A stretch of DNA of 64,000 bases, taken from positions 1-64,000 of the forward strand of contig CANLII010000010.1 of assembly GCA_947491315.1 (NCBI GenBank), given 5' to 3'. The notes under the pieces are model-generated. The model was not told where the DNA came from. It was given only the letters and a program-made list of their open reading frames with translations, and made no database searches. Made by a program: the position numbers and the translations under genes. This document shows, piece by piece, positions 29,324-38,477 of the stretch. Source of the stretch: Ignavibacteria bacterium. GTDB taxonomy: Bacteria > Bacteroidota > Ignavibacteria > Kapaibacteriales > UBA961. How positions within the stretch are numbered: the first letter of the stretch is position 1; each line of letters begins with the position of its first letter.

Positions 29324-30182
29324 CACGCATCTTGTCCTTGAATTCAACTGCTTCCCTACCTTTCAAGCCCAATTCCGTAAGAGTCTCATCTGATGGGAAT
29401 TCCATGGATCCCAATAGATGCTTCATGACTTTCAATTCGGGAGCAGTCATGCGATGTGCATTGAGCACATAATCCTCGAATGCTTCCCATGCATATGGTA
29501 CGAATGGCTGTACGAGTTCTGCGATAGCTTCAGCGAATACACGAATCTCATATTGTGCATGAGCATCAATGCGTAATCGTAAAAAATGAAAGAGATTGTG
29601 TAGATCAATCTTCCAGTACCATTCAGTATAATTTGAAACCGGCAAATTGATGCGAGCAATTTCGCGGGCAATACCTTGTTCCAAGAATTCCTGATACTGA
29701 GCATATGCCTCATCCTGTCCAGATTTAAAAGCATTTGCCGCTTGTTCAGCCATTCCTTCCGGCAAGGTTTCATCGGATCTTCCCTGCTTATTTGCTACAC
29801 TCTGCGGACGGATATCATTCGGATGTGGAGTATAAAACTCATCTTTCATTTCCGAATAACGACCCGAATATTCATTCACATTTGCAGTGCGATGTCTAAT
29901 CCACTGTCTTGCCACGAATATTGGCAATTTCACATGGAATTTGAATTCCACCATTTCAAATGGAGTTGTATGCGCATGGCGAAGAAGATAGCGGATGAGT
30001 CCACGATCTTCAAGCACTTTTTTAGTACCTGAACCATAAGATACACGAGCAGCTTGCACGATTGCGGCATCATCACCCATGACATCAATCAAGCGAACAA
30101 AACCTTTGTCCAGACAGTCAATGCGTTTACCAAGTAGAGCATCCTTATCCGATGCATCAATGCCAATTCCAAGTTCAGACAT
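29310..30182 (-). CDS. thyX: FAD-dependent thymidylate synthase
   Basis: ThyX makes dTMP from dUMP using methylenetetrahydrofolate and reduced FAD, replacing ThyA. The 290-residue product has the ThyX signature RHRX7S at Arg96-His97-Arg98 through Ser106, with FAD and dUMP contact regions around VQAARVSYG (residues 42-50) and HAHTTPFE (residues 69-76). The sequence after the motif (SGRYSE) is also typical. The gene is monocistronic on the minus strand, divergent from mscL. No thyA or dihydrofolate reductase gene occurs in this window, consistent with ThyX being the main enzyme. Confidence 0.97.
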   Translation of the reverse strand: MSELGIGIDASDKDALLGKRIDCLDKGFVRLIDVMGDDAAIVQAARVSYGSGTKKVLEDRGLIRYLLRHAHTTPFEMVEFKFHVKLPIFVARQWIRHRTANVNEYSGRYSEMKDEFYTPHPNDIRPQSVANKQGRSDETLPEGMAEQAANAFKSGQDEAYAQYQEFLEQGIAREIARINLPVSNYTEWYWKIDLHNLFHFLRLRIDAHAQYEIRVFAEAIAELVQPFVPYAWEAFEDYVLNAHRMTAPELKVMKHLLGSMEFPSDETLTELGLKGREAVEFKDKMRGMFR

Positions 30183-30340
30183 GCAGAAACCTTCAACAAT
30201 TATCTATATGAATGCACGCAAAATACAAAATCACTTGTTTTGTTTTACTGAACTGTGGATAACACACTTTTTCATTCCAATTTCTTTTGCAGTTGAGCCC
30301 TCATTTCCTGAATTTTGGCATATCCTTGGAGTTAAGCACC

Positions 30341-30772
30341 ATGCTGAAAGATTTTAAAGAATTCATCAATAAAGGAAATGTCTTTGATCTCGCCATCGGG
30401 GTCATGATTGGTGGTGCTTTCGGAAAAATCGTCACATCTCTTGTCAATGACATCGTGATGCCACCGATTGGCGCAATAAACAAGGTGGATTTGACAAATC
30501 TCTTCATTAGTCTCAATGGCATTGAATATCCCACGCTGAAAGCAGCAAAAGATGCGGGTGCTCCAACCCTGAATCTTGGATTATTTCTCAATTCCATTTT
30601 GGATTTTTTGATTGTGTCAATCTCTATCTTTCTCATGACCAGAACATTGATGAAGTTTCAGCAGGATAAAGAAAGCAAAGTAAAGGAATGTCCGCATTGT
30701 CTATTGAAAATTCCGGTCAATGCATTTGTCTGCGGGCATTGCACGAGGGAAATTCCCGGACAACAGACATGA
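30341..30772 (+). CDS. mscL: Large-conductance mechanosensitive channel MscL with zinc-ribbon tail
   Basis: MscL opens under membrane stretch and protects cells from hypo-osmotic shock. The 143-residue product has the first pore helix (MLKDFKEFINKGNVFDLAIGVMIGGAFGKIV), split here only for description, and a second membrane helix at about 84-103. The C-terminus carries an added small zinc-ribbon-like CPHC...CGHC pair. I begin at the ATG at 30341; the upstream start at 30287 adds a leader that MscL proteins lack. The zinc ribbon is not part of the core channel and probably shapes the cytoplasmic bundle. The BatA-like gene begins 34 bases downstream. Confidence 0.96.
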   Translation: MLKDFKEFINKGNVFDLAIGVMIGGAFGKIVTSLVNDIVMPPIGAINKVDLTNLFISLNGIEYPTLKAAKDAGAPTLNLGLFLNSILDFLIVSISIFLMTRTLMKFQQDKESKVKECPHCLLKIPVNAFVCGHCTREIPGQQT

Positions 30773-30806
30773 TACAGGGGTATATGAACCATATTGAATA
30801 TTCACC

Positions 30807-32894
30807 ATGACATTTCTCAATCCACTTGTTTTACTGGGCCTAACAGCAGCTGCAATTCCCGTGATTCTTCATTTGTTGAATCTCAGGAAATTAAAAACTG
30901 TTGATTTTAGTACTTTGCGATTCATCAAAGAATTACAAAAAACAAGTATTCGAAATCTCAAGACACAGCAAATCATCTTGCTGATTCTACGCACATTGAT
31001 CGTGATTTGTTGTGTATTGGCATTTTCACGACCAACAATAGAAAGTTCAATTCCTGTCATTGGTTCTCATGCAAAAACCAGCATTATTGTCATTCTAGAC
31101 AATACGCTCAGCATGGATGTTTCCGATGCGGGTGGAAATAGATTCGCTAAAGCAAAAGCAATCGCAGGGCAAATCGCTTCGGCCATGAAAGAGGGTGATG
31201 AATTGTCTTTCATTCCTCTTTCCTCAATTGCTAGTCAAAGAAAAAGAGCATTCAGCAGAAATAAAGAATATATCAGCAAGGAAATTGCTTCTTGTCTTCC
31301 CAATCCTGCACGAAGCACCATCAATGATGCACTCCGAGCCACCCAGGGATTATTGGATGCTTCTGTAAATGTTCACAAAGAAGTATATCTCATTTCTGAT
31401 ATTCAGCAATCACAAGTATCTTCAATACTTTCGGATTCCGTGAAATTCTTTGATGATCAAACCGGTGTATTCATCATTCCTATGCAAAATGGTAAACCTG
31501 CAGGAAATATTACCATCGATACTTTGATCATGCTTACTTCAATGTTTGAACAGGATAAAACTGCCGATATTCAAGCTCGTTTGACAAATAGCGGCGGCAA
31601 TGACGTCTCAGACATCATCGTCAGCATGTTCTTCAACAATGAAAGAGTTGCCCAAAAATCAATTGATTTGAATGCCGGCTCTTCAGGAACAATCACTCTC
31701 TCCGCTCCACCAAAGAAGTCGGGAATCATAAGAGTTGCTTTCAAGATTGAATCAGATGCTTTGGAACATGATAATATCCGACATGCCGCATTCATCATAC
31801 CTCCGCCACCGATAGTTGGAGCAGTTTCATCCGGAAAAGCAACTGAGTTCTTGAAACTTGCATCCTCCACCGCTACAGGTTCTTATACTATGTATGCTGG
31901 AGAGCAAGCCGGAACCGTGAATTATGAAGAGCATGATATCGTCATCATAACTGCCGGATTGAATCGCAATGAGGCACAACGATTGGATACATATATTCAA
32001 TCGGGTGGCACTGCGCTTATTTTTCCGAATGAAAGTCTGGATCCCAAAGAACAAATTCCGGCATTGACCATGCTTGGATTGGCACCACTTCAAGTACAAG
32101 AGTTTTCTGAAAAGTCGCCCGGACTGTGCATTTCCGTAGATAGACAGCATCCTGTTTTTCGAGGCGTATTCAAAGGGTTGGAAATGGAAACATCTCTTGG
32201 TGATTCCCCAAAAATCAAGAAGGCACTCATTTCAGGAGGTGGTCAATCACTCATCCAAATGCAAGGCGGTAGTTTTTTCACTGAGATCCGAAGAGGAGAA
32301 GGAAAGATACTCTACTGCGCCGTTCCTCCATCGCCTGAATGGAGTACATTCCCTTACACTGGATTGATGCCAACATTGATATATCGTGCTTTGCATTATT
32401 TGTCTGCCAAGGAAATGCTCACATCTGAAATCATTTCCGGAGATGATGCAATTGCATTGATACCAACCAAGGCAATGAAAAGTCCGGCACAAATCGTAAA
32501 GATGAGTGATCCATCAGGCATTGAATCACAAGTGCAAGGAATAACTGTCCCGGGCGGACTTTCCCTCCATATTGGTCGCTTATTCATGCCTGGTGTCTAT
32601 GCAATTAAAAGCAAAGAAAATGAATCTCTGACAGCAATGACCGTGAATATTCCAAGTGATGAAGGACATCTCACATATGGCTCAGAATCTGAGCTTTTGT
32701 CGGCAATGAAAAAACGCATGAATGCACCATCGATGGTGAGTATAGTAGACCAATCAGGCAGGATAGGCGATTCCGTTGCCAAAGCAAGAATCGGTACTGA
32801 ATTATGGAGATTCTTTTTGATTCTGGCATTGATATTCGCAATTGCTGAAATGATTCTTGCCAAAAGAGTGAGTAAAAACACAGTAGATCGTTAA
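30807..32894 (+). CDS. BatA-type membrane protein with vWA domain
   Basis: The 695-residue protein begins with the two-helix aerotolerance (BatA) N-terminal domain (FLNPLVLLGLTAAAIPVILHLL, residues 3-24, and a second helix near 60-76). A periplasmic von Willebrand A domain follows at about 87-270, with DNTLS as its first metal-site motif, an acceptable MIDAS-like sequence. A long middle part contains an Ig-like segment and a glutamine-amidotransferase-like fold region (about 350-560). One membrane helix ends the protein (about 672-690). Such proteins are common in Bacteroidota near Bat operons, but no MoxR or other Bat genes are adjacent. The exact role is unknown. Confidence 0.82.
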   Translation: MTFLNPLVLLGLTAAAIPVILHLLNLRKLKTVDFSTLRFIKELQKTSIRNLKTQQIILLILRTLIVICCVLAFSRPTIESSIPVIGSHAKTSIIVILDNTLSMDVSDAGGNRFAKAKAIAGQIASAMKEGDELSFIPLSSIASQRKRAFSRNKEYISKEIASCLPNPARSTINDALRATQGLLDASVNVHKEVYLISDIQQSQVSSILSDSVKFFDDQTGVFIIPMQNGKPAGNITIDTLIMLTSMFEQDKTADIQARLTNSGGNDVSDIIVSMFFNNERVAQKSIDLNAGSSGTITLSAPPKKSGIIRVAFKIESDALEHDNIRHAAFIIPPPPIVGAVSSGKATEFLKLASSTATGSYTMYAGEQAGTVNYEEHDIVIITAGLNRNEAQRLDTYIQSGGTALIFPNESLDPKEQIPALTMLGLAPLQVQEFSEKSPGLCISVDRQHPVFRGVFKGLEMETSLGDSPKIKKALISGGGQSLIQMQGGSFFTEIRRGEGKILYCAVPPSPEWSTFPYTGLMPTLIYRALHYLSAKEMLTSEIISGDDAIALIPTKAMKSPAQIVKMSDPSGIESQVQGITVPGGLSLHIGRLFMPGVYAIKSKENESLTAMTVNIPSDEGHLTYGSESELLSAMKKRMNAPSMVSIVDQSGRIGDSVAKARIGTELWRFFLILALIFAIAEMILAKRVSKNTVDR

Positions 32895-32980
32895 CTGTGG
32901 AAAACTCAATATCTCTTTCATCCAAAAAAATTGGAAATTGACCTCGCAATTGGTAATGATAGTTCATTCGGAGCAAATGC

Positions 32981-33529
32981 ATGCAGGACTTTCTTCTGGA
33001 TTTAGACAAGGCACTATTTCAAGTGTTGAATGGTCAGCTTATCTCCGCCCCCACTGATTTCCTCTTTCCGATTCTCACTTCAATACATATTATTTGGCCG
33101 GTTTATTTGCTTCTAGCATTTTATCTCCTCTATACTCATAGAGTGAAAGGTCTGTATGTATTGCTTTCTTTGGCAATGGTCCTTGGAATCATGGATCAGA
33201 TGTCCACGCATGTATTGAAACCTTGGTTTGATAGACAAAGGCCTTGTAGACAAGAGACCGAGATTCGCTTGCTCATTCCTTGTGGTCCTGGTCAATCATT
33301 CCCTTCAACACATGCAATCAATAATGCATGTCTTGCAATCTTTCTCAGCATGCTTTTCTCTTCGCTAAGAGCTCCCGTCTTGATATTTGCATTTCTTATA
33401 AGCTATTCCAGAATATATGTCGGCGTTCATTATCCTCTTGATGTATTCGGAGGAATGATCATCGGTGCGGTTTTCGGATATATTGCCGCCAAGACTTTTA
33501 ACTATGTTCTGAGCTTCAATAAATCGTAG
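32981..33529 (+). CDS. PAP2-family membrane phosphatase
   Basis: The 182-residue membrane protein has the three PAP2 phosphatase motifs: KPWFDRQRPC (about residues 75-84), GQSFPSTHAIN (about 105-115, with the conserved His) and SRIYVGVHYPLDV (about 147-159, with the second His). Members dephosphorylate undecaprenyl diphosphate or other lipid phosphates at the membrane. About five hydrophobic segments fit. The ATG at 32981 gives a normal size. It is downstream of the BatA-like gene after 86 bases and may have its own promoter. The exact lipid is not decided by the sequence. Confidence 0.9.
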   Translation: MQDFLLDLDKALFQVLNGQLISAPTDFLFPILTSIHIIWPVYLLLAFYLLYTHRVKGLYVLLSLAMVLGIMDQMSTHVLKPWFDRQRPCRQETEIRLLIPCGPGQSFPSTHAINNACLAIFLSMLFSSLRAPVLIFAFLISYSRIYVGVHYPLDVFGGMIIGAVFGYIAAKTFNYVLSFNKS

Positions 33530-33669
33530 AAGCATATTAACACTTGATAATATGAGAACATCAAATAAAACACTCAATTTTGAACACTATCCGCGTTTCT
33601 TCATCACATCTATATATCAATTTATCGTGCAAGTACAATCTTGCATGAATTCACAATTCAAGGAGTATT

Positions 33670-36600
33670 ATGAGACATAGTGTACTATCACTTTGTGCAA
33701 GTGCCATCATGGGCTTGGGAGTGTTTTCCGGCACAGTCATCCCCGTGCAATTGCATGCTCAAGGTGTGACGAGTGGTGGAATCACCGGAACTGTCAAAGC
33801 CGCAAATGGCGGAGTTGTTGCTGGTGCCAAAATCATTGCGATTCATATTCCTACAGGTACTCGTTTCGGAGCCAATGCAAAAGCAAATGGGACATTTACA
33901 ATCAATAATGTTCGCGTTGGTGGACCATATACCATCAAGGCGACAGCTGTTGGTTATGGCGAATCTTCATTGTCAGGTCAATTCGTGAAACTCGGACAAA
34001 ATCTCAAGATCACAATGGCATTGTCAGAGAAGGCGGTTGCCACAGATGAAATCACCGTAACCGCTCAAAAAGGAGTATTTGGTGCATCAAGAACCGGTGC
34101 TCAAACAAATATTTCAAAAGAGCAATTGAATAATTTCCCAACGATTTCTCGTTCTTTCCAGGACTTTGCAAAATTCACTCCGCAAGTTGTGTCAACCGGC
34201 GCAGGTGTCTCAGTTGCAGGAAAAAACAATCGCTATAATAATATCCAGATTGATGGTTCAAATTATACCGATCTCTTTGGTTTGGGTAGTGCCGGAACAC
34301 CCGGCGGACAAGCCAATACAAACCCTGTTTCTCTTGATGCGATTGATGAATTCCAAGTGCTAGTTGCACCATTTGATGTTCGCCAAGGTAGATTCACCGG
34401 TGCTGGCATAAATGCAATCACAAGATCCGGTACCAATAAATTTGAAGGATCTGCATATTGGTTCACAAGAAATCAGGCAATGATCAGCGATTTGTCCATC
34501 ACAAGAAAGAATATCGTTAACAATAATTTGCTTGACCCCGGTACGAAAGATACTACGATCACAACCACATTCAATAATTTCAATGAATTGCAAACAGGCG
34601 TGAGATTGGGTGGACCAATCATTCATGATAAATTATTCTTCTTTGCAAATGCTGAATTCACCTCACGCGTACAACCTGTTGACAATATCTCATTGACTCA
34701 AAACTCACGCGCAAAACAAATTGATTCCATAGCGCAATTGGTGTCATCACATCTTACTTCCAAGTATGGATATAATGCAGGTCAATTGACAGGTTTTGAA
34801 ATTACTCGTCCTTCCACAAAAGTATTCGCTCGTTTGGATTGGAATATTGATGATAATAATCGTCTAACATTCAGAAATAATTATGTGAGTGCTTATGATG
34901 ATAATTATAGCACCACAGTTACAAGCGCAAGATTTAGTGACAGAAATTATCGCTTTAATAATTCGCAGAATTCCACCGTGCTTGAACTCAACTCTTCATT
35001 GGGTGATGGCATGCACAATGAACTTATCGTTGGCTATACCAGAATTCGTGATTTCCGTGAAGTGACAGGTAAACCATTCTCCGCTATCACTGTGAATGAT
35101 GTAAGTATGGGTACAAATGTTGGCGTTCAGTTTGGTTCAGAAGAATTTTCAAATTTCAATAAACTCGATCAGGATGTAATTGAAATCACCAACAATTTCA
35201 CAATGAATCTTGGTGATAATCATACATTGACCATCGGCACACAAAATGAGATTTTCTCATTCAGAAATCTCTTCATTCGTGATGCTTATGGGACCTATCG
35301 CTTTAATTCCTATTCTGATTTTGTTGCCGGAAATGCAGCTGCGGTAAGCATGTCATTTGCGCGTCCTGGTTTCCCAACAGATTGGGCGGCTGAATTCGGC
35401 GCTATGCAACTTGGTGCTTATATTCAGGATGACATTAAGGTATCAGACAATTTCAAAGTAAATGTAGGTTTGCGCGTGGATGTTCCTGTATTCCCTGATG
35501 CTCCTTCTTATAATACGAAAGCTGAAAATGCATTCGTGAATACAGCTTCTGTTACATATGCAACCAATGGTAATGGTTCCATCAAATATGCCAATGATTC
35601 CACAAAAACTCTTGGATGGAAAACATCAGAAATGCCACAATCGGCTCTCCTTTTCTCACCAAGAGTCGGCTTCAATTGGGATGTGAATGGCGATCAATCA
35701 TTGCAAGTGCGTGGTGGAGCAGGTATTTTCACAGGCCGTGTTCCTTTCGTGTGGATTTCCAATCATTATGGAAATACAGGTGTTGAAATTGCTCGTTTGA
35801 CATTGAGCACAGCAGGCACCGACACCGTACGCTTCAATCCAAATATTGCAAATACACTTTCAGAGAATTTGAAAGACACAACAAAGATTGCTTCTACAAC
35901 AGAATTGAATCTAACCGGTAACAATTTCAAAATGCCTCAAACATTTCGCATGAATTTGGGTCTCGATTATAAGTTACCTGAAGACATCATTATGACTATT
36001 GATGGTATGTACTCAATGAATTTGAATGAGATTGCTTATACAGACTTGAACCTTGGTGAGCGTCGTGACACTACGCAATTTGGTACGACACTTCCTGGTA
36101 ATCGTGGTGTATTTGGTATTTATAATGGTCGTAATACAACCGCTCGCTTCCTTGATGGTCGCAAGAATTTCACCAATGTGATTTTGCTTAATAATACAGA
36201 CATGGGCTATTCATATAATATGTCCGTACAATTACAAAAGTCATGGAAATCAGGTCTGGACTTGATGGCGGCTTATACGCATTCAGCTTCTTATGATATC
36301 AATTCTGGATTGTCATCACAGGCTGTATCACAATGGCGCTTCAATTATATTCAGGATAATCCTAATACTCCTACACTTGCCCGTTCATATTTTGACATTC
36401 CACATCGCTTGATCGCATCAGCGGCATATCGCATTGAACTTGCTCCTGAAGTTGCTTTGAAGGCCTCATTATTCTATGAAGGTCGCTCAGGTCAGCCATT
36501 CTCTTATGTCTATGATGGCGATCTTAACTCCGATGGTCAAACAGGTAATGACTTGATGTATGTGCCAAAAGACAAAAATGACATTGCATTGATTTCCGGA

Positions 36601-37023
36601 ACAGCACGCGCAAATGATGCAACATATGATGCACTCGATCGCTATATCACGAATGATGATGGCTTGAATGCTGCCCGTGGTACAATCATTGAACGCAATG
36701 CAGCTCGTGAACCATGGAACAATCGTATGGACTTGCGCATTGCAGCAGACATTCGTAATCCTTTTGCTGATGGACATAATCTCGAAGTATCTCTTGACAT
36801 CATCAATCTTGGTTCAAATGCATATCGCTTTGTACCAAATCAGAGCGATGCCATGCTTCGCTTTGAAGGATTGGCTAGAACAGGTAATACATTCGGTGCC
36901 AATGGCGCTGAATTGCCTGTGGGAACTCCAATGTTCAGCTATCGTGACAAAGAGAATCCATATCAATATTCCGATCTCCTTTCACGCATGCAAATGCAAT
37001 TGGGAATCAGATATTCATTCTAA
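33670..37023 (+). CDS. TonB-dependent receptor, Oar-like
   Basis: The 1117-residue outer-membrane protein has a signal peptide (ending LHAQG), then a carboxypeptidase-regulatory-like domain (about 35-115, GGITGTVKAANGG). A plug domain (about 130-250) follows with NNRYNNIQIDGSNYTD and the QGRFTGAGINAITRSGTN end typical of the Oar subgroup. The rest is a long 22-stranded barrel-type region ending LGIRYSF, with a terminal aromatic. Oar-like receptors are often involved in protein or surface-factor transport rather than iron uptake. An AAGGAG ribosome site ends six bases before the start. The substrate is unknown. Confidence 0.93.
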   Translation: MRHSVLSLCASAIMGLGVFSGTVIPVQLHAQGVTSGGITGTVKAANGGVVAGAKIIAIHIPTGTRFGANAKANGTFTINNVRVGGPYTIKATAVGYGESSLSGQFVKLGQNLKITMALSEKAVATDEITVTAQKGVFGASRTGAQTNISKEQLNNFPTISRSFQDFAKFTPQVVSTGAGVSVAGKNNRYNNIQIDGSNYTDLFGLGSAGTPGGQANTNPVSLDAIDEFQVLVAPFDVRQGRFTGAGINAITRSGTNKFEGSAYWFTRNQAMISDLSITRKNIVNNNLLDPGTKDTTITTTFNNFNELQTGVRLGGPIIHDKLFFFANAEFTSRVQPVDNISLTQNSRAKQIDSIAQLVSSHLTSKYGYNAGQLTGFEITRPSTKVFARLDWNIDDNNRLTFRNNYVSAYDDNYSTTVTSARFSDRNYRFNNSQNSTVLELNSSLGDGMHNELIVGYTRIRDFREVTGKPFSAITVNDVSMGTNVGVQFGSEEFSNFNKLDQDVIEITNNFTMNLGDNHTLTIGTQNEIFSFRNLFIRDAYGTYRFNSYSDFVAGNAAAVSMSFARPGFPTDWAAEFGAMQLGAYIQDDIKVSDNFKVNVGLRVDVPVFPDAPSYNTKAENAFVNTASVTYATNGNGSIKYANDSTKTLGWKTSEMPQSALLFSPRVGFNWDVNGDQSLQVRGGAGIFTGRVPFVWISNHYGNTGVEIARLTLSTAGTDTVRFNPNIANTLSENLKDTTKIASTTELNLTGNNFKMPQTFRMNLGLDYKLPEDIIMTIDGMYSMNLNEIAYTDLNLGERRDTTQFGTTLPGNRGVFGIYNGRNTTARFLDGRKNFTNVILLNNTDMGYSYNMSVQLQKSWKSGLDLMAAYTHSASYDINSGLSSQAVSQWRFNYIQDNPNTPTLARSYFDIPHRLIASAAYRIELAPEVALKASLFYEGRSGQPFSYVYDGDLNSDGQTGNDLMYVPKDKNDIALISGTARANDATYDALDRYITNDDGLNAARGTIIERNAAREPWNNRMDLRIAADIRNPFADGHNLEVSLDIINLGSNAYRFVPNQSDAMLRFEGLARTGNTFGANGAELPVGTPMFSYRDKENPYQYSDLLSRMQMQLGIRYSF

Positions 37024-37041
37024 TTGAATATGATCTTGTTC

Positions 37042-37079
37042 AAAACCTCTCATGGGAGTTCTCATGGGAGGTTTTTTTT
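37042..37079 (+). terminator. Rho-independent terminator of the Oar-like receptor
   Basis: AAAACCTC and GAGGTTTT, extended by an inner CATG pairing with one wobble, form a long hairpin followed by a run of eight T. It lies 18 bases after the receptor stop. Confidence 0.92.
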
Positions 37080-37130
37080 GGCATGGCTATTGTTGTATGA
37101 TGTTAAACCGAATATTGACAGGTTTTATCT

Positions 37131-37138
37131 TAGATTTG
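37131..37138 (+). promoter_or_regulatory. TAnnTTTG promoter box of the serine hydrolase gene
   Basis: TAGATTTG matches the Bacteroidota -7 box, 34 bases before the ATG at 37173. A TTGACA lies at 37115-37120, closer than the usual -33 spacing. AGGAG at 37161-37165 is the ribosome site. Confidence 0.55.
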
Positions 37139-37172
37139 CCTATTCTGAATTCTCATTTTAAGGAGTGTGATC

Positions 37173-38477
37173 ATGCGCATCGCAACACTCATCATAAGTT
37201 TACTTCTCTTTTGTGGAAATTCCGCTCACTCCCAAGTGATTGGTCAATATTTCCCGCCCATGAATCCTCAGTCACAATGGGATACTCTTTCCGCTGAAAA
37301 GCTTAGTTGGTGTACAGAAAACTTACCAGCTCTCTATGAGCAATTGGAGAGATCAAATACGAAGGGATATATTCTGTTGTATAAGGGTCGCATCGTCCTG
37401 GAAAAATATTTCGGAGATTTTGCGAAAGACAGTGTATGGTATTGGGCATCTGCGGGAAAAACTCTGACATCATTTTTGATTGGAAAAGCCCAGGAAGACA
37501 AAAAACTCAGTATCGAAGATCCAACATCTAAATATTTGGGTAATGGCTGGACCGCGATACCAAAAGAGCAGGAAGATAATATCAAAATCAAGCATCAACT
37601 CACAATGACCACCGGCATAAGTGATGATATTTCCGATTTGGACTGCACAAATGATACATGTCTGCAATACAAGACAGATCCCGGACTTCGGTGGTCATAC
37701 CACAATGCTCCCTATACTTTGCTCGAAGAAGTCATTACAAAAGCAACAGGACAAACACTTAATGCATATACTCAAAGCACAATAAAGAATCGCATCGGCA
37801 TGACAGGCATTTGGGTAAAACTGGGGCCAAATAATGTATATCTAAGCACTCCTAGAGCCATGGCACGATTCGGGCATCTCATGCTGAATGATGGTATTTG
37901 GAATGGTGATACAATCATGAAGGATTCTGAGTATTTCAGAGCCATGATCACGCGATCACAAGTACTCAATCCATCATATGGTTATCTCTGGTGGCTTAAT
38001 GGTCAAAGCGGATATATGCTCCCCGGATTTCAGTTCTTTTTCAATGGCAATTTAGCAAAAGAAGCTCCGGAAGATGTGATATCCGGAATGGGAAAAAATG
38101 GTCAAATAGTATCATTCTCAAAACAACATGAACTCGTGATGGTACGCATGGGACAAGCTCCAGATTCACTCGGTTTTGTACCCAATTTCTTCATGAACGA
38201 TATCTGGAAATTAACCATGGATGTGGCTTGCAGAGCGACTTCAGTGGAAGATCAGGGAGAGATGTCTTCATCGATAGCAGTGCATGACAATGTGGTCAGA
38301 TTCACGAATCCCGAGCCAGGTGAGAGAATAATGGTTTTTGACATGACAGGAAAAAAGGTGCACGAACAAATTGATCATGCACCCATTGATATTTCCCATT
38401 ATTCCACCGGTATTTATGCTGTAGTGATTTCATCCCAAAAAGGCAGTATCACAGAGCAAATAATCAAGAGGCAATAA
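37173..38477 (+). CDS. Secreted beta-lactamase-fold serine hydrolase with T9SS tail
   Basis: The 434-residue exported protein has a signal peptide (ending GNSAHSQ) and a class C beta-lactamase/penicillin-binding-like domain. The nucleophile motif is SxxK at Ser93-Lys96 (SAGK), and the second motif is YHN at Tyr176-Asn178. The last 70 residues resemble a T9SS type A sorting domain, with VFDMTGKKV and STGIYAVVISS. It probably works at the cell surface as an esterase or peptidase rather than a resistance enzyme, because this family is broad. I choose the ATG at 37173, seven bases after AGGAG, over a GTG at 37167. The 3' end overlaps the convergent gene by 14 bases. Confidence 0.88.
   Translation: MRIATLIISLLLFCGNSAHSQVIGQYFPPMNPQSQWDTLSAEKLSWCTENLPALYEQLERSNTKGYILLYKGRIVLEKYFGDFAKDSVWYWASAGKTLTSFLIGKAQEDKKLSIEDPTSKYLGNGWTAIPKEQEDNIKIKHQLTMTTGISDDISDLDCTNDTCLQYKTDPGLRWSYHNAPYTLLEEVITKATGQTLNAYTQSTIKNRIGMTGIWVKLGPNNVYLSTPRAMARFGHLMLNDGIWNGDTIMKDSEYFRAMITRSQVLNPSYGYLWWLNGQSGYMLPGFQFFFNGNLAKEAPEDVISGMGKNGQIVSFSKQHELVMVRMGQAPDSLGFVPNFFMNDIWKLTMDVACRATSVEDQGEMSSSIAVHDNVVRFTNPEPGERIMVFDMTGKKVHEQIDHAPIDISHYSTGIYAVVISSQKGSITEQIIKRQ

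Noticed and set aside
29676..30032. 118-residue plus-strand frame inside thyX
   Set aside because: Lies wholly within the thyX coding region on the other strand; Phe/Cys/His-rich shadow.
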